Below are positions 1 through 12,247 of a DNA stretch of 64,000 nucleotides, one piece after another. The position numbers and the translations under genes are program-made. Under the pieces are notes generated by a model. That model ran no database searches. It was not told the DNA's origin and worked only from the letters and a program-made list of their open reading frames with translations. This DNA comes from Hyparrhenia diplandra (taxonomy: Eukaryota; Streptophyta; Magnoliopsida; Poales; Poaceae), in contig JADLZK010006512.1 in NCBI GenBank assembly GCA_015847255.1, forward strand, positions 17,501-81,500. Reading direction: 5' to 3'. How positions within the stretch are numbered: position 1 is the first letter of the stretch; each line of letters opens with the position of its first letter.

Positions 1-2457
1 AATTTTAATCCATGAATTGGTGTGATGCTTGAGCTTTAAAATAATGTTAATGGTTGTGGTGTTTGAATAATGTTTGTTTACTAATTAAAACCTTAATTTA
101 GAAATGAAATAAGTATCAATCCTAATTTTAAATTTAAATTTGGAAAACCTACTTTCAAAATTATCGAATTTGGCGGTGGTTCCAAAAAGCAAATAAAGTG
201 TAGTTCTCAATTTGTTTTGAGCAACTTTTATTTTGGAAGATTTTCTAGTTGCTATATAATTTTGAGAGTAATTTAATGAAGAAGGAAGGAACCCTAAACT
301 AGTACGGTGGATGCCTAAAGTGCCAAGCCGTAGTTTTAGCCTTAAACGCTCGACTGACCCCCTTTTAGTCTTCTAAGCCTAAACCCTAAACCCCCTCCTA
401 AACCTAAGGATAAACGTTGGGTTGGAACGCGTCTCTAAACTTCAACCTCATCTTAACCCTACTTGATCGCCATCTCCTACGAAATTTATACCCTTTGATG
501 CCTAAACCTAAACCGTGAGCGTAAACCTTGTCCTTTTGGCCATTTAAGCCTAAACCACATGCCCCTTTTTGCTCCTAAACCTTCCTAGACAACCTAAACC
601 TCGCCTCCTCCCATACAACTTTTTTCGAGACATAAACCGCCATGGTCGCCCCATGGCCAAAGGAAGCTCGCATTACTTGCCCTACCAAATTGGAAAATTT
701 CGTTAAATGAGCCGCGATTACGATGGCCATTAAACCCTGAACCCTTTAAAGTTAAACCTCCTGGGCGGCGATGAAACCCGCGCCAAACCCTAAACCTAAA
801 CCTCTGTGACCTAACCCGGTGCCGCCGCATGCCACTAAACCTAAACCATGACACGCGGGTCGAGGAGGCCACGGACTATCTCGCCGCGGCCGCTAGTCTT
901 AAACGAGCGCGCCTAAACCGTGGAGCTTTTTTTAGTTTCTTGGCAGTTTTTCACCGTAAACCGTAAAAATCGCCTCCCCTAAACCGTGCTTTTCGCCTCG
1001 ATATTGGTTGTGACCAAGGACCCGCGTGCTTGAATTGAAGCTCTTCCAGGGCCTAACTTCAAAGTGAGTGACTCGGGTGAATAGTGCGCCAAAGTATCAT
1101 TTCTCTCTTTCTTTTTCGTGATATATATCTTGATTTTGTGAATTTCATAGCTATTTATTGGTGCATGCTAAATTCATGAAAATTTGTCTGTACCTTCCTT
1201 ATGATGATATCTATGTAGGAACAATATGAAACCTTGAGAATTGATAGTTTGGGTATGATTAAAAATTACCTCTTTTAATTAAGAAATGCTACTTCCATCG
1301 CTTTTTTAGGTTAAAATAAATATCCGATGATCATAAGACTTTCTATGTATCTATTTTATTCTATTTGTTCTTTTGAATAATACATATACGTTTTCTTATT
1401 GATAAAATGATTGGTGAGTGTCTCCGGTTATGCAAGATGGTTAGTGGAATAGAATACCCATATATAAACTCCCATGTGTATGTGTTGCTTCCTTTGATAA
1501 CCACGATGTGATGGAGCCGTTGTTCAAGTGATTCAATACTTTATGAAATGGAACCCTAGTGGTATTAGAAGGAAAGTTTACTCAACTTCCCGTAAGTTTT
1601 TTAACTTCCTTTATGCATTTGTATGCCTTTCACCATGTATCGTGGCATGCATTCCATATGTTAAGAAACGCATCACTTATTACATGTAGTAAGCGAGATA
1701 GAGAAAGGTTGGAAGCGCAAGTGCCAAGTGTGTGATGCTTTGATCTCGTCGAAATTAAGGCAAGTGCATGACAATCTTTTGCTTCGCTTTACACCTATGA
1801 TTGAGTTTTTCTTTTGCTTTCCAATGTTCAAGTATTATATTTAGCGGCGGTTCAAGTTCAAGTTTCTTGTTCAAGAGATTCGTTTCAAGCTTTCATTTAC
1901 ATTCAATTCCAATTGGTTCTCCTCGGAGGTGCAATTTGGTTCTTATAGAGGTGCCTCGTGGTAAGTGTTGGCCCCACTTACCGGCCACCAAAATGCTAAG
2001 GAGTATTCAAGTCTCTGTCCGCTTTTGGCCGGAAACTACTATTCGTTGGAGTTCAACTAATTCGTTCATGAATTCTCATGGTTTGATTGTTCTTTTCAGT
2101 TCTAAATGTACTTGCCGAGTGTTTTCACTCACCCTTGTGTTCATTTCTTTTTAGGTGCTAAACCATGGACACGCGGTTTTTGGGAGTAGCACCATCATCC
2201 AAGTACTCACTTTTCGTTCACAAATTTTTTAATCTTTTACATACCATTTTGTAATAGGTTTGTTTTAGTCCTAGTATATATGTGTTGAGGGTAGCCCGCA
2301 TTGGTGTTTCTAGCCAGGGGCGTTACACCTCCCCCTCGCGAAGGTACTACGTTTGGTCTCCTCTCCCAAATTGCGTGCGGCCTCCTCCCTCCCCACCCCG
2401 ATGGATACTACTTGACATTTCGGTGAGTCGCCATGGACGCGGCAGCTTAAAGCCATT
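1..2457. other. Gene-poor left flank of the satellite array
   Basis: No convincing coding sequence is seen. The first 290 bases are AT-rich. Bases 290-1000 are rich in CCTAAAC-type motifs (listed separately). From 1000 to 2280 the sequence is AT-rich with only short open frames. The longest, at 1801-2154, has no recognisable domain and a composition typical of non-coding or decayed transposon DNA. From about 2310 the sequence becomes GC-rich and shows phrases also found inside the CACTA-like elements and the satellite monomers, so the edge of the array is blurred. Confidence 0.6.
290..1000. repeat. CCTAAAC-rich, degenerate telomere-like stretch
   Basis: At least a dozen CCTAAAC or CCCTAAAC motifs are scattered through this 0.7-kb stretch, for example near 290, 367-400, 500, 546, 594, 790, 835, 914 and 978. 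They are separated by unrelated sequence and mostly share one orientation. The plant telomere repeat is CCCTAAA, so this could be decayed interstitial telomeric DNA. The CACTA-like elements further right also contain AAACCTAAACCCTAAC just after their TATA box, so the motif may instead be expanded transposon sequence. It is not a perfect tandem array. Confidence 0.5.
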
Positions 2458-2892
2458 TGGGCATTTTTACGCCATGGAGTTTTCATAGCGACGGATCGTT
2501 TGTCGTCCCATACTACTTTTCGGAGCGGCCATTTGTGGCCTCCATACCCCTCCTTTTTAAGAGACATTGGCGGTCGTTACCAGCCCTTTGGAGCGTAATT
2601 TTGGTGGTCATACAGCGTCAGCGGCGGCCAGTTTTGGCCATTTTAAACATGACGGCATTTCTAGCGGCGGCGGTTTTTAAAGACAACCGTTTGTCTCCTC
2701 CCATTTGGGCAACTTTTCTTGGGTTTCTCTTTTTATTATTTTTTTATTTCATTAATGGTGGCGGGCATTTGAGGTCTAAAGTCCACCACGGAAAATGGGA
2801 TGATTAAGCGTGACCCTATGTTGGTGGCGGTCACAAAAACCGCCACGAAAAATCAAAAGAGTCCGCCACGGAAAATCGCTTATGTAGTAGTG
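2310..2892. mobile_element. Partial/chimeric copy of the CACTA-like element (copy 1)
   Basis: From about 2719 to 2892 this matches the right-hand end of the two complete copies at 8163-9176 and 12248-13254. It shows the same GGGTTTCTCTTTTTATT segment, the 'attaatggtggcgggcat' segment, CCGCCACG repeats and the terminal GTAGTAGTG. The left part (2310-2440) has short phrases resembling the GC-rich interior, such as GCGGCCTCCTCCCTCCCCAC, but is interrupted by satellite-like sequence at about 2458-2710. No left terminus is present. The copy is therefore rearranged or recombined. The satellite array begins in full directly after the terminus. Confidence 0.6.
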
Positions 2893-5800
2893 CCTGAGAC
2901 AACCGTTTGTCTCCTCCCATACATCTTTTGAGAGACATTGGTCGTGCTCCTCTAACCACGACGGAAACGTCCTACTTGGTATTTCTACCAAGTTGGTAAA
3001 TTTCGATGGACGGAGGGGAGCTATTGGCGGCGATTTTGGCCATTTTACGCCGCGTGACCCCCTTTTTTTCGGAGTTTTCATAGACAACCGTTTGTCTCCT
3101 CCCGATACAACTTTTTCGAGACATTGGTAGTGCTCCTCTAACCACGACGGAAGCATCCCCGCTTGGCATTTCTACCAAATTGGTAAATTTCGATGGGGCG
3201 GTGAGGTGTAGCGGCGCTTTTGGCCATTTTACGCCCACGTGACCCCTTTTTTTGAGTTTTATAGACAACCATTTGTCTCCTCCCATACATCTTTTTTAGA
3301 GACATTGGTCGTGCTCCTCTAACCATGACGGAAATGTCCTACTTGGTATTTCTACCAAATTGGTAAATTTCGATGGGACGGCGGTGAGCTACGGTGGCAG
3401 TTTTGGCCATTTTACACCACGTGACCCCTTTTTCGGAGTTTTCATAGACAACCATTTGTCTCCTCCCATACAACTTTTTCAGAGACATTGGTCGTGCTCC
3501 TCTAACCTTTTTCGACGGAAGCATACTACTTGTCATTTCTACCAAATTGGTAAATTCGATGGACGGTGGCGGTGGCGGCAGACCAGGTTTTAGCTATTTT
3601 TACGCCACGTGACCTTTTTTTCGAGTTTTTCCACAGACAACCGTTTATCTCCTTCCATACAACTTTTTCACAAAATTGGTAGTGCTCCTCTAACCACAGC
3701 GGAAGCATCACGCTTGGCATTTCTACCAAATTGGTAAATTTCGATGGGCCGTGCGGTGGTGTAGCGGTAGTTTTGGCCATTTTACGCCACGTGACCCCTT
3801 TTTTTGGAGTTTTCATAGACAACCGTTTGTCTCCTCCCATACATCTTTTTAGAGACATTGGTGGGTGCTCCTCTAACCACGATGAAATGTCCTACTTGGC
3901 ATTTCTACCAAATTGGTAAATTTCGATGGGCGGCGGTGGTGTGGCGGCGTTTCGGCCATTTTACGCCCGCGTGACCCCTTTTCGGAGTTTTCAAAGACAA
4001 CTATTTGTCTCCTCCCATACAACTTTTTTTGAGACATTGGTGGTGCTCCTCTAACTAACCACGAAAAGCATACTACTTATCATTTCTACCAAATTGGTAA
4101 ATTTGGATGGGCGGTGAGCGGTGGCGGCAGTTTTAGCTATTTTACGTCCGTGTGACCCTTTTTAGAGTTTTCCAAGACAAGCGTTTATCTCCTTCCATAC
4201 AACTTTTTTCAAAAATTGGTAGTGCTCCTCTAACCTCGACGGAGGCGTCCTACTTGGCATTTCTACCAAATTGGTAAATTTCGATGGACGACGGTGAGCT
4301 GCAGCGACAGTTCTGGCCATTTTACGCCACGTGACGCCTTTTTCGGAGTTTTCACAGACAACTGTTTGTCTCCTCCCATACAACTTTTTCAGAGACATTG
4401 GTCATGCTCCTCTAACCCGGCGGAAATGTCCTACTTGGTATTTCTACCAAATTGGTAAATTTCGATGGATGGCGGTGGCGGCGGTGGCGGTTTTAGCCAT
4501 TTTACGCCCGCGTGACCACTTCTTCGGAGTTTTCACAGACAACTGTTTGTCTCCTCCCATACAACTTTTTCAGAGACATTGGTGGTGCTCCTCTAACCCG
4601 ACGGAAGCATCCTACTTGGCATTTCTACCAATTGGTAAATTTCGATGGACGGCGGTGAGCTATAGGAGCGATTTTGACCATTTTATGCCACGTGACCCCT
4701 TTTTAGAGTTTTTAAAGTCAACCGTTTGTCTCCTCCCATACAACTTTTTCACAGAGTGGTTGGTGGTGCACCTCTAACCACGATGGGCGTCCTACTTGGC
4801 ATTTCTACCAAATTGGTAAATTTTGATGCACGGCGGTGAGCAAGCGCACTTTTGGCCATTTTTCGCCCGCGTGGCCCCTTTTGAGTTTTCATAGACAACC
4901 GTTTTCTCCTCACATACAACTTTTTCGAGGAGACATTGATGGTGCTCCTCTAACCATGATGGAATCATACTACTTGGCATTTCTACCAAATTGGTAAATT
5001 TTGATGGGCGGTGACCTTCATAGTGGCGGTTTGACCATTTTACGCCACGTGACCCCTTTTTCATAGTTTTCGCAGACAACCATTTGTCTCCTCCCATACA
5101 ACTTTTTTAGAGACATTAGTTTGCTCCTCTAACCACAATTGGAAGCGTCCTACTTGCCATTTCTTCCAAATTGGTAAATTTTGATGGACGGCGGTGAGTA
5201 TTTTCTGGCGGCGGTTTTGACCATTTTATGCCACGTGACCCCTTTTTTCGGAGTTTTCGCGGTCACTTTTTACCGTTTTTCTCCTCCCATACAACTTTTT
5301 TCAGATACATTGGTAGTGCTCCTCTAACCATGACGGAAGCGTACCGCTTGGCATTTCGACCAAATTGGTAAATTTCGATGGGCGGTGAAATTTTAGGGGC
5401 ATTTTTGGCCATTTTACGCCCGCGTGACCCCTTTTTGGAGTTTTCATAGACAACCGTTTGTCTCCTCCCATACAACTTTTTAGAGACATTGGTCATGCTC
5501 CTCTAACCATGGCGGAAACGTCCTACTTGGTATTTCTACCAAATTATTAAATTTCGATGGATGGGCGGTGAGCTACGGTGGCGGTTTTGGCCATTTTACG
5601 CCACGTGACCCCTTTTTCGGAGTTTTCACAGACAACCGTTTGTCTCCTCCCATACAACTTTTTCAGAGACATTGGTGGTGCTCCTCTAACCACGGCGGAA
5701 GCATACTACTTGTCATTTCTACAAAATTGGTAAATTTTGATGGCGGGTGGCGGGAGTGGCGATTCACGGCTATTTTACGCATACGTGACCCCTTTTTTGG

Positions 5801-8162
5801 GTTTTCAAAGACAACCGTTTTCTCCTCACATACAACTTTTTGAGACATTGGTGGTGCTCGTCCTAACCCGATGGAAGCGTCCTACTTGGCATTTCGCCAA
5901 ATTGGTAAATTTCGATGGACGACGGTGAGTCTGCGGCGGTTTTGACCATTTTACGCCACGTGACCTTTTTTTTGAGTTTTCAAAGACAAGCGTTTATCTC
6001 CTCCCATACAACCATTTCCAGAGACATTGGTAGTGCTCCTCTAACCAAGGCGTAAGTGTCCTACTTGGCATTTCTACCAAATTGGTAAATTTCGATGCAC
6101 GGCGGTGAGTGCGGTGGCGATTTTAGCCATTTTACACCACGTGGCCCCTTTTTCGGAGTTTTCCACGGACAACCCGTTTTCTCCTCACATACAACTTTTT
6201 CAGAGACATTGATGGTGCTCCTCTAACCATGGCGGAATCGTACTACTTGACATTTCTACCAAATGGGTAAATTTTGATGGACGGCGGGGACCTTCGGCCG
6301 GTAGTTTTGACCATTTTACGCCCACGTGACCCCTTTTTCGGAGTTTTCACGGACAACCGTTTGTCTCCTCCCATGCAACTTTTAGAGACATTAGTAGTGC
6401 TCCTCTAACCACAGCGGAAGCATCCTACTTGCCATTTCTACCAAATTGGTAAATTTCGATGGGCGGTGGCTGCGTGGCGGATTTTTGACCATTTTATGCC
6501 ACGTGACCCTTTTTTTTCGAGTTTTCACGACAACCATTTTTCTCCTCCCATACAACTTTTTAGAGACATTGGTAGTGCTCCTCTAACCATGACGGGCGTC
6601 ACCGCTTGGCATTTCGACCAAATTGGTAAATTTCGATGGGCGGTGAGCTGCGGTGGCGGTTTTGGCCATTTTACGCCACGTGACCCATTTTTGGAGTTTT
6701 CGCGGACAACCGTTTGTCTCCTCCCATACATCTTTTTCGAGAGACATTGGTCATGCTCCTCTAACCACGGCGGAAACGTCCTACTTGGTATTTCTACCAA
6801 ATTATTAAATTTCGATGGGCGGCGGTGAGAGCTGGTAGTTTTGGCCATTTTACGCCCACGTGACCCCTTTTTCGGGTTTTCACGGACAACCGTTTGTCTC
6901 CTCCCATACAATTTTTCGAGACATTGGTGGTGCTCCTCTAACCCAGCCGGAAGCATACTACTTGTCATTTCTACCAAATTGGTAAATTTCGATGGGCGGT
7001 GGGCGGGAGTGGCGATTCACGGCTATTTTCGCCCACGTGACCCTTTTTTTCGGAGTTTTCCACGGACAACCGTTTTTCTCCTCACATACAACTTTTTGAG
7101 AGACATTGGTGGTGCTCGTCTAACCATGACGGGAAGCGTCCTACTTGGCATTTCTTCCAAATTGGTAAATTTCGATGCACGGTGGTGGCTGCGTGGCGGC
7201 GCGGCCATTTTCGCCCGCGTGGCCCTTTTTTCGGAGTTTTCGCGGAACAACCGTTTTTCTCCTCACATACAACTTTTTGAGGAGACATTGATGGTGCTTA
7301 TCTAACCATGGCCGGAATCGTACTACTTGACATTTCTACCAAATGGGTAAATTTTGATGGATGGGCGGTGACCTTATTTGGCGCTAATTTTGACCATTTT
7401 ACGCCGCGTGACCCCTTTTTCGGAGTTTTCACGGACAACCGTTTGTCTCCTCCGATGCAACTTTTCAGAGACATTAGTAGTGCTCCTCTAACCACAACGG
7501 AAGCATCCTACTTGCCATTTCTACCAAATTGGTAAATTTCGATGGACGGCGGTGAGCTGCAGCGGCAGTTTTGACCATTTTATGCCACGTGACCCCTTTT
7601 TCGGAGTTTTCACAGTCAGCCGTTTTTCTCCTCCCATACAACTTTTGAGACATTGGTAGTGCTCCTCTAACCCGCACGGCCGGGCGTCTGCTTGGCATTT
7701 CTACCAAATTGGTAAATTTCGATGGGCGGCGGTGAGCGGCGGCGGCGGTTCTAGCTATTTTCGCCCGCGTGGCGACTTCTTCGGGTTTCCGCAATTTCTT
7801 GTTTGTCTCCTCCCATATAACTTTTTTCGAGAGACATTGGTGGTGCTCCTCTAACCACGGCGAGGCGTCCTACTTGGCATTTCTACCAATTGGTAAATTT
7901 CGATGGGCCGGCCGGTGAGGCTGCTGCGGTGTTTTGACCATTTTATGCCGCGTGACCCCTTTTCGGAGTTTTCCGCGGTCGGACCGTTTTTCTCCTCCAT
8001 ACAACTTTTTTTAGAGACATTGGTAGTGCTCCTCTACCCACGATTTTAAGGCGTCCCGCTTGGCATTTCTACCAAATTAGTAAATTTCGATGGACGGTGG
8101 TGGCTGCATTTCGCATTTTGGCCATTTTATGCCCCGCGTGACCCTTTTTTTGGAGTTTTCAC
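2893..8162. repeat. Satellite block A (between CACTA copy 1 and copy 2)
   Basis: About 29 monomers. The first monomer carries the rare variant CCAAGTTGGTAAA, shared only with the first monomer of block B. Monomers with GACATTGATGGTGCTCC followed by GGAATC are near 4.93, 6.20 and 7.27 kb. The last monomers before the element carry CTCCTCTACCCACG and AAATTAGTAAATTTCG, which also occur just before CACTA copy 3. Confidence 0.85.
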
Positions 8163-9176
8163 CACTACTCTGAAGAATTGATTTTCGCATTGGTGTTTGG
8201 ATTTCATTTTTCGTGGTCGGCTTTTGAGAAACCGCCCACGAAAAATACAATCGATTAACCGTGGCGGTCAATTTCTATTAACCGTGGCGGTCTATAAAAC
8301 CTTCATGGAAAATCGATTACCGTGGCGGTTTTTATTAAAAACCGCCCGCGATAAATGAGGCCCATAGTTTTAACCTTTTGTACATCTTGCGGCCCATTTA
8401 GCCCAATAAAGCGGTGGGCGTATATAACTTTGAGGAGTGAAACCTAAACCCTAACCCATTATTTTCCACTCACTCTCCTCTCTCTCCACCGCCTTCCTCC
8501 CTTCTCTCTCTACCGCCACCGGTCCTCCACCCCGACAGCGGCATCCCCTCCCCGACGGCAACGCTGGTCCCTCTCCCTACAGGCCTCCTCCCTCTCCTCC
8601 GCGATGGCGGCGCGGCCTCCTCCCTCCCTCCACGGCGGCAATGCGGCCTCCTCCCTCCCCACCCGGACGGATCCACGGCCGAGGCGGCGGCGGTGGAGCG
8701 GCTGGCACCATGGGCGGCGGCCCAGAGCGGATCAGCGCCGGCGCCCTCCGGCGGCGATGGCGACCGGATCCGTTGTCGGACGGCGGGAGCGGCGAGATCC
8801 GTGGGCTCTGGCGGGCGCCCTCCTCCGTGGCCGGGCGGCGAGATCCGGGCGGTGGCGGCCCCAGTGGCGTCGGGGCGACGGCCTTGGCGTCGGCGGCGAT
8901 CGGGCGGCGGTAGCGAGCTGGCGGCGCGTGAGCGACCCAGCGGCGGCGGCGGCGGCTGGCGCGGGCGGCCTGATCAGGCCCATTTGGGCTACGGATCTAG
9001 GGGTTTCTCTTTTTATTTTTTTATTTCATTAATGGTGGCGGGCATTTGAGGTGCTTTAAAAGTCCACCACGGAAAATGGGATGATTAGCAGAAGTGACCC
9101 TATGTTGGTGGCGGTCACAAAAACCGCCATGAAAAATCAAAAAGTCCGCCAAGGAAAATCGAGTTATGTAGTAGTG
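8163..9176. mobile_element. Non-autonomous CACTA-like element, copy 2 (about 1.0 kb)
   Basis: The left end reads CACTACT and the right end GTAGTAGTG, matching the terminal signature of plant CACTA (En/Spm) elements. Both ends carry subterminal repeats of CCGTGGCGGT or its complement (about 8225-8345 and 9090-9160), as expected for transposase-binding arrays in this superfamily. The interior has a TATATAA at 8421, a CT-rich leader-like stretch and then a GC-rich, glycine/arginine/proline-coding low-complexity stretch (8604-8980), with no transposase. It sits inside a satellite monomer, between GGAGTTTTC and AGACAACCG. I could not identify a clean 3-bp target duplication (CAC on the left, CCG on the right). 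Confidence 0.75.
8421..8427 (+). promoter_or_regulatory. TATA-box-like site in CACTA copy 2
   Basis: TATATAA is followed after about 25 bp by AAACCTAAACCCTAAC and a CT-rich stretch resembling a plant 5' leader. The same arrangement is kept in copy 3. Promoter activity is inference. Confidence 0.4.
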
Positions 9177-12100
9177 CCGCAGACAACCGTTTGTCTCCTC
9201 CCATACATCTTTTTCGAGAGACATTGGTCGTGCTCCTCTAACCACGACGGAAGCGTCCTGCTTGGTATTTCTACCAAGTTGGTAAATTTCGATGGGCGGT
9301 GGGGAGCTACGGCGGCGTTTTTGACCATTTTACGCCACGTGACCCTTTTTTTCGAGTTTTCACGCGGACAACGTTTGTCTCCTCTCGATACAACTTTTTC
9401 AGAGACATTGGTAGTGCTCCTCTAACCACGGCCGGAAGCATCACGCTTGGCATTTCTACCAAATTGGTAATTTCGATGGGCGGCGGTGGCTGCGGCTGGC
9501 GATTTTGGCCATTTTACGCCCGCGTGACCCCTTTTTTGGAGTTTTCACGGACAACCGTTTGTCTCCTCCCATACATCTTTTTAGATACATTGGTGGGTGC
9601 TCCTCTAACCATGACGGAAATGTCCTACTTGGTATTTCTACCAAATTGGTAAATTTCGATGGACGGCGGTGAGCTACAGTGGCAGTTTTGGCCATTTTAC
9701 ACCACGTGACCCCTTTTTCGGAGTTTTCACAGACAACCGTTTGTCTCCTCCCATACAACTTTTGAGAGACATTGGTCATGCTCCTCTAACCCGGCCGGAA
9801 GCATACTACTTGTCATTTCTACCAAATTGGTAAATTTCGATGGGCGGACGGTGGCTGGCGGTGACAGTTCTAGCAATTTTCGCCCGCGTGACCCCATTTT
9901 TCGGAGTTTTCACAAACAAGCGTTTATCTCCTTCCATACAACTTTTTCACAAAAATTGGTAGTGCTCCTCTAACCGCGGCGGAAGCATCACGCTTGGCAT
10001 TTTTACCAAATTGGTAAATTTCGATGGGCGGGGCCGGTGAGCTGCGGCGATTTTGGCCATTTTACGCCACGTGACCCCTTTTTGGAGTTTTCACGGACAA
10101 CCGTTTGTCTTCTCCCATACATCTTTTTAAGAGACATTGGTGGTGCTCCTCTAACCCGATGGAAGCATACTACTTGTCATTTCTACCAAATTAGTAAATT
10201 TCGATGGGCGGTGGCGGTGGCGGCGATTCTTGCTATTTTTCGCCATGTGACCCGTTTTCGAGTTTTCCGACAAGCGTTTATCTCCTTCCATACAACTTTT
10301 TCACAAAAATTGGTAGTCCTCCTCTAACCACGGCGAGGCGTCCCTACTTGGCATTTCTACCAAATTGGTAAATTTCGATGGGCGACGGTGAGCTGCGGTG
10401 GCGATTCGGCCATTTTACGCCCGCGTGACCCCTTTTTGGAGTTTTCAAAGACAACTGTTTGTCTCGTCCCATACAACTTTTTCAGAGACATGGGTCGTGC
10501 TCCTCTAACCCCCGACGGAAGCGTCCTGCGGTATTTCTACCAAATTGGTAAATTTCGACGCCGCGGCGGGATTACGGCTATTTTCGCCCGTGACCACTTT
10601 TTTGGGAGTTTTCCGCGGACAACCGTTTGTCTCCTCCCCATACAACTTTCGAGACATTGGTGGTGCTCCTCTAACCACGACGGAAGCGTCCTCCTTGGCA
10701 TTTCTACCAAATTGGTAAATTTCGATGGGCGGCGGTGAGTTCTTCTGCGGCGTTTTTTGACCATTTTACGCCGTGACCCTTTTTTTAGAGTTTTCCGCGG
10801 TCGGCCTTTTTCGCCTCCCATACAACTTTTTCCACAGAAATTGGTGGTGCTCCTCCTAACCACGACGGAAGCGTCCTACTTGGCATTTCTACCAAATTGG
10901 TATATTTCGATGCCGCGGTGGTGGGAGCGGCGATTTTGGCCATTTTCGCGCCACGTGGCCCCTTTTTCGGAGTTTTTTCACGAGACAACCATTTTTCTCC
11001 TCACATACAAATTTTTCGAGAGACATTGATGGTGCTCCTCTAACCATGGCGGAATCGTACTACTTGGCATTTCTACCAAATTGGTAAATTTTGAAGGGAC
11101 GGTGACCTTCGGTGGCGATTTTGACCATTTTACGCCCCACGTGACCCCTTTTTCGGAGTTTTCCACGGACAACCGTTTTTCTCCTCCCATACAACTTTTT
11201 TTTGAGACATTAGTAGTGCTCCTCTAACCACAGCGGGCGTCCTACTTGCCATTTCTACCAAATTGGTAAATTTTGATGGGCGGCCGGTGAGCTGCGGTGG
11301 CGGTTTTGGCCATTTTACACCCACGTGACCCCTTTTTTGAGTTTTCATTGGACAACCGTTTGTCTCCTCCGTACAACTTTTTTTCAGAGACATTGGTGGG
11401 TGCTCCTCTAACCCGGCGGAAGCATACTACTTGTCATTTCTACCAAATTGGTAAATTTCGATGGGCGGCGGTGGCGGCGGCGGCAGTTCTAGCTATTTTA
11501 CGCCCCGTGACCCATTTTTTGAGTTTTCCACGGACAAGCGTTTATCTCCTTCCATACAACTTTTCCACAAAAATTGGTAGTGCTCCTCTAACCACGGCGG
11601 GGCGTCCTACTTGGCATTTCTACCAAATTGGTAAATTTCGATGGGCGACGGTGAGCTGCGGCGGAGTTACGGCCATTTTCGCCCACGTGGCGCCTTTTCG
11701 GGAGTTTTCCTGCGGACAAAGCTGTTTGTCTCCTCCCATACAACTTTTTGAGAGACATTGGTCATGCTCCTCAAAAGCCGGAAGCGACCTACTTGGTATT
11801 TCTACCAAATTGGTAAATTTTGATGGATGGCGGTGGCGGCGGCGATTCACAGGGTATTTTACGCCGCGTGACCACTTCTTCGGAGTTTCACGACAAGCTG
11901 TTTTTGTCTCCTCCCATATAACTTTTGAGACATTGGTGGTGCTCCTCTAACCACGGCGGGCGTCCTACTTGGCATTTCTACCAATTGGTAAATTTCGATG
12001 GGCGGCGGTGGCTCTTTGTGGCGGTTTTGACCATTTTATGCCCACGTGACCCCTTTTTTCGGAGTTTTCCGCGGTCGGTAGTTTTTCTCCTCCATTCAAC

Positions 12101-12247
12101 TTTTTGAGACATTGGTAGTGCTCCTCTACCCACGGCCAGGCGTCTGCTTGGCATTTCTACCAAATTAGTAAATTTCGATGGGCGGTGGTGAGTCCCGGCG
12201 GTTTTTAGCCATTTACGCCGCGTGACCCCTTTTTTTGGAGTTTTCAC
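9177..12247. repeat. Satellite block B (between CACTA copies 2 and 3)
   Basis: About 17 monomers in the same orientation as block A. The first three after the element match the first three of block A in variant order: the CCAAGTTGG variant, then CTCTCGATACAAC with a GGTAGTGC monomer, then a GGTGGGTGC monomer. The GACATTGATGGTGC variant lies near 11.03 kb, about 1.85 kb after the element end, compared with about 2.0 kb in blocks A and C. Confidence 0.85.

Noticed and set aside
8604..9049. Gly/Arg/Pro-rich open frames in CACTA copies (also 12541-13113 and 62122-62796)
   Set aside because: Overlapping open frames in five or six frames with low-complexity composition. Nothing distinguishes a true protein, although an ancestral captured exon remains possible.
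8160..9179. A perfect 3-bp target duplication for CACTA copy 2
   Set aside because: The flanks are CAC and CCG, not a match. The junction may have drifted during array amplification, so no duplication is claimed.
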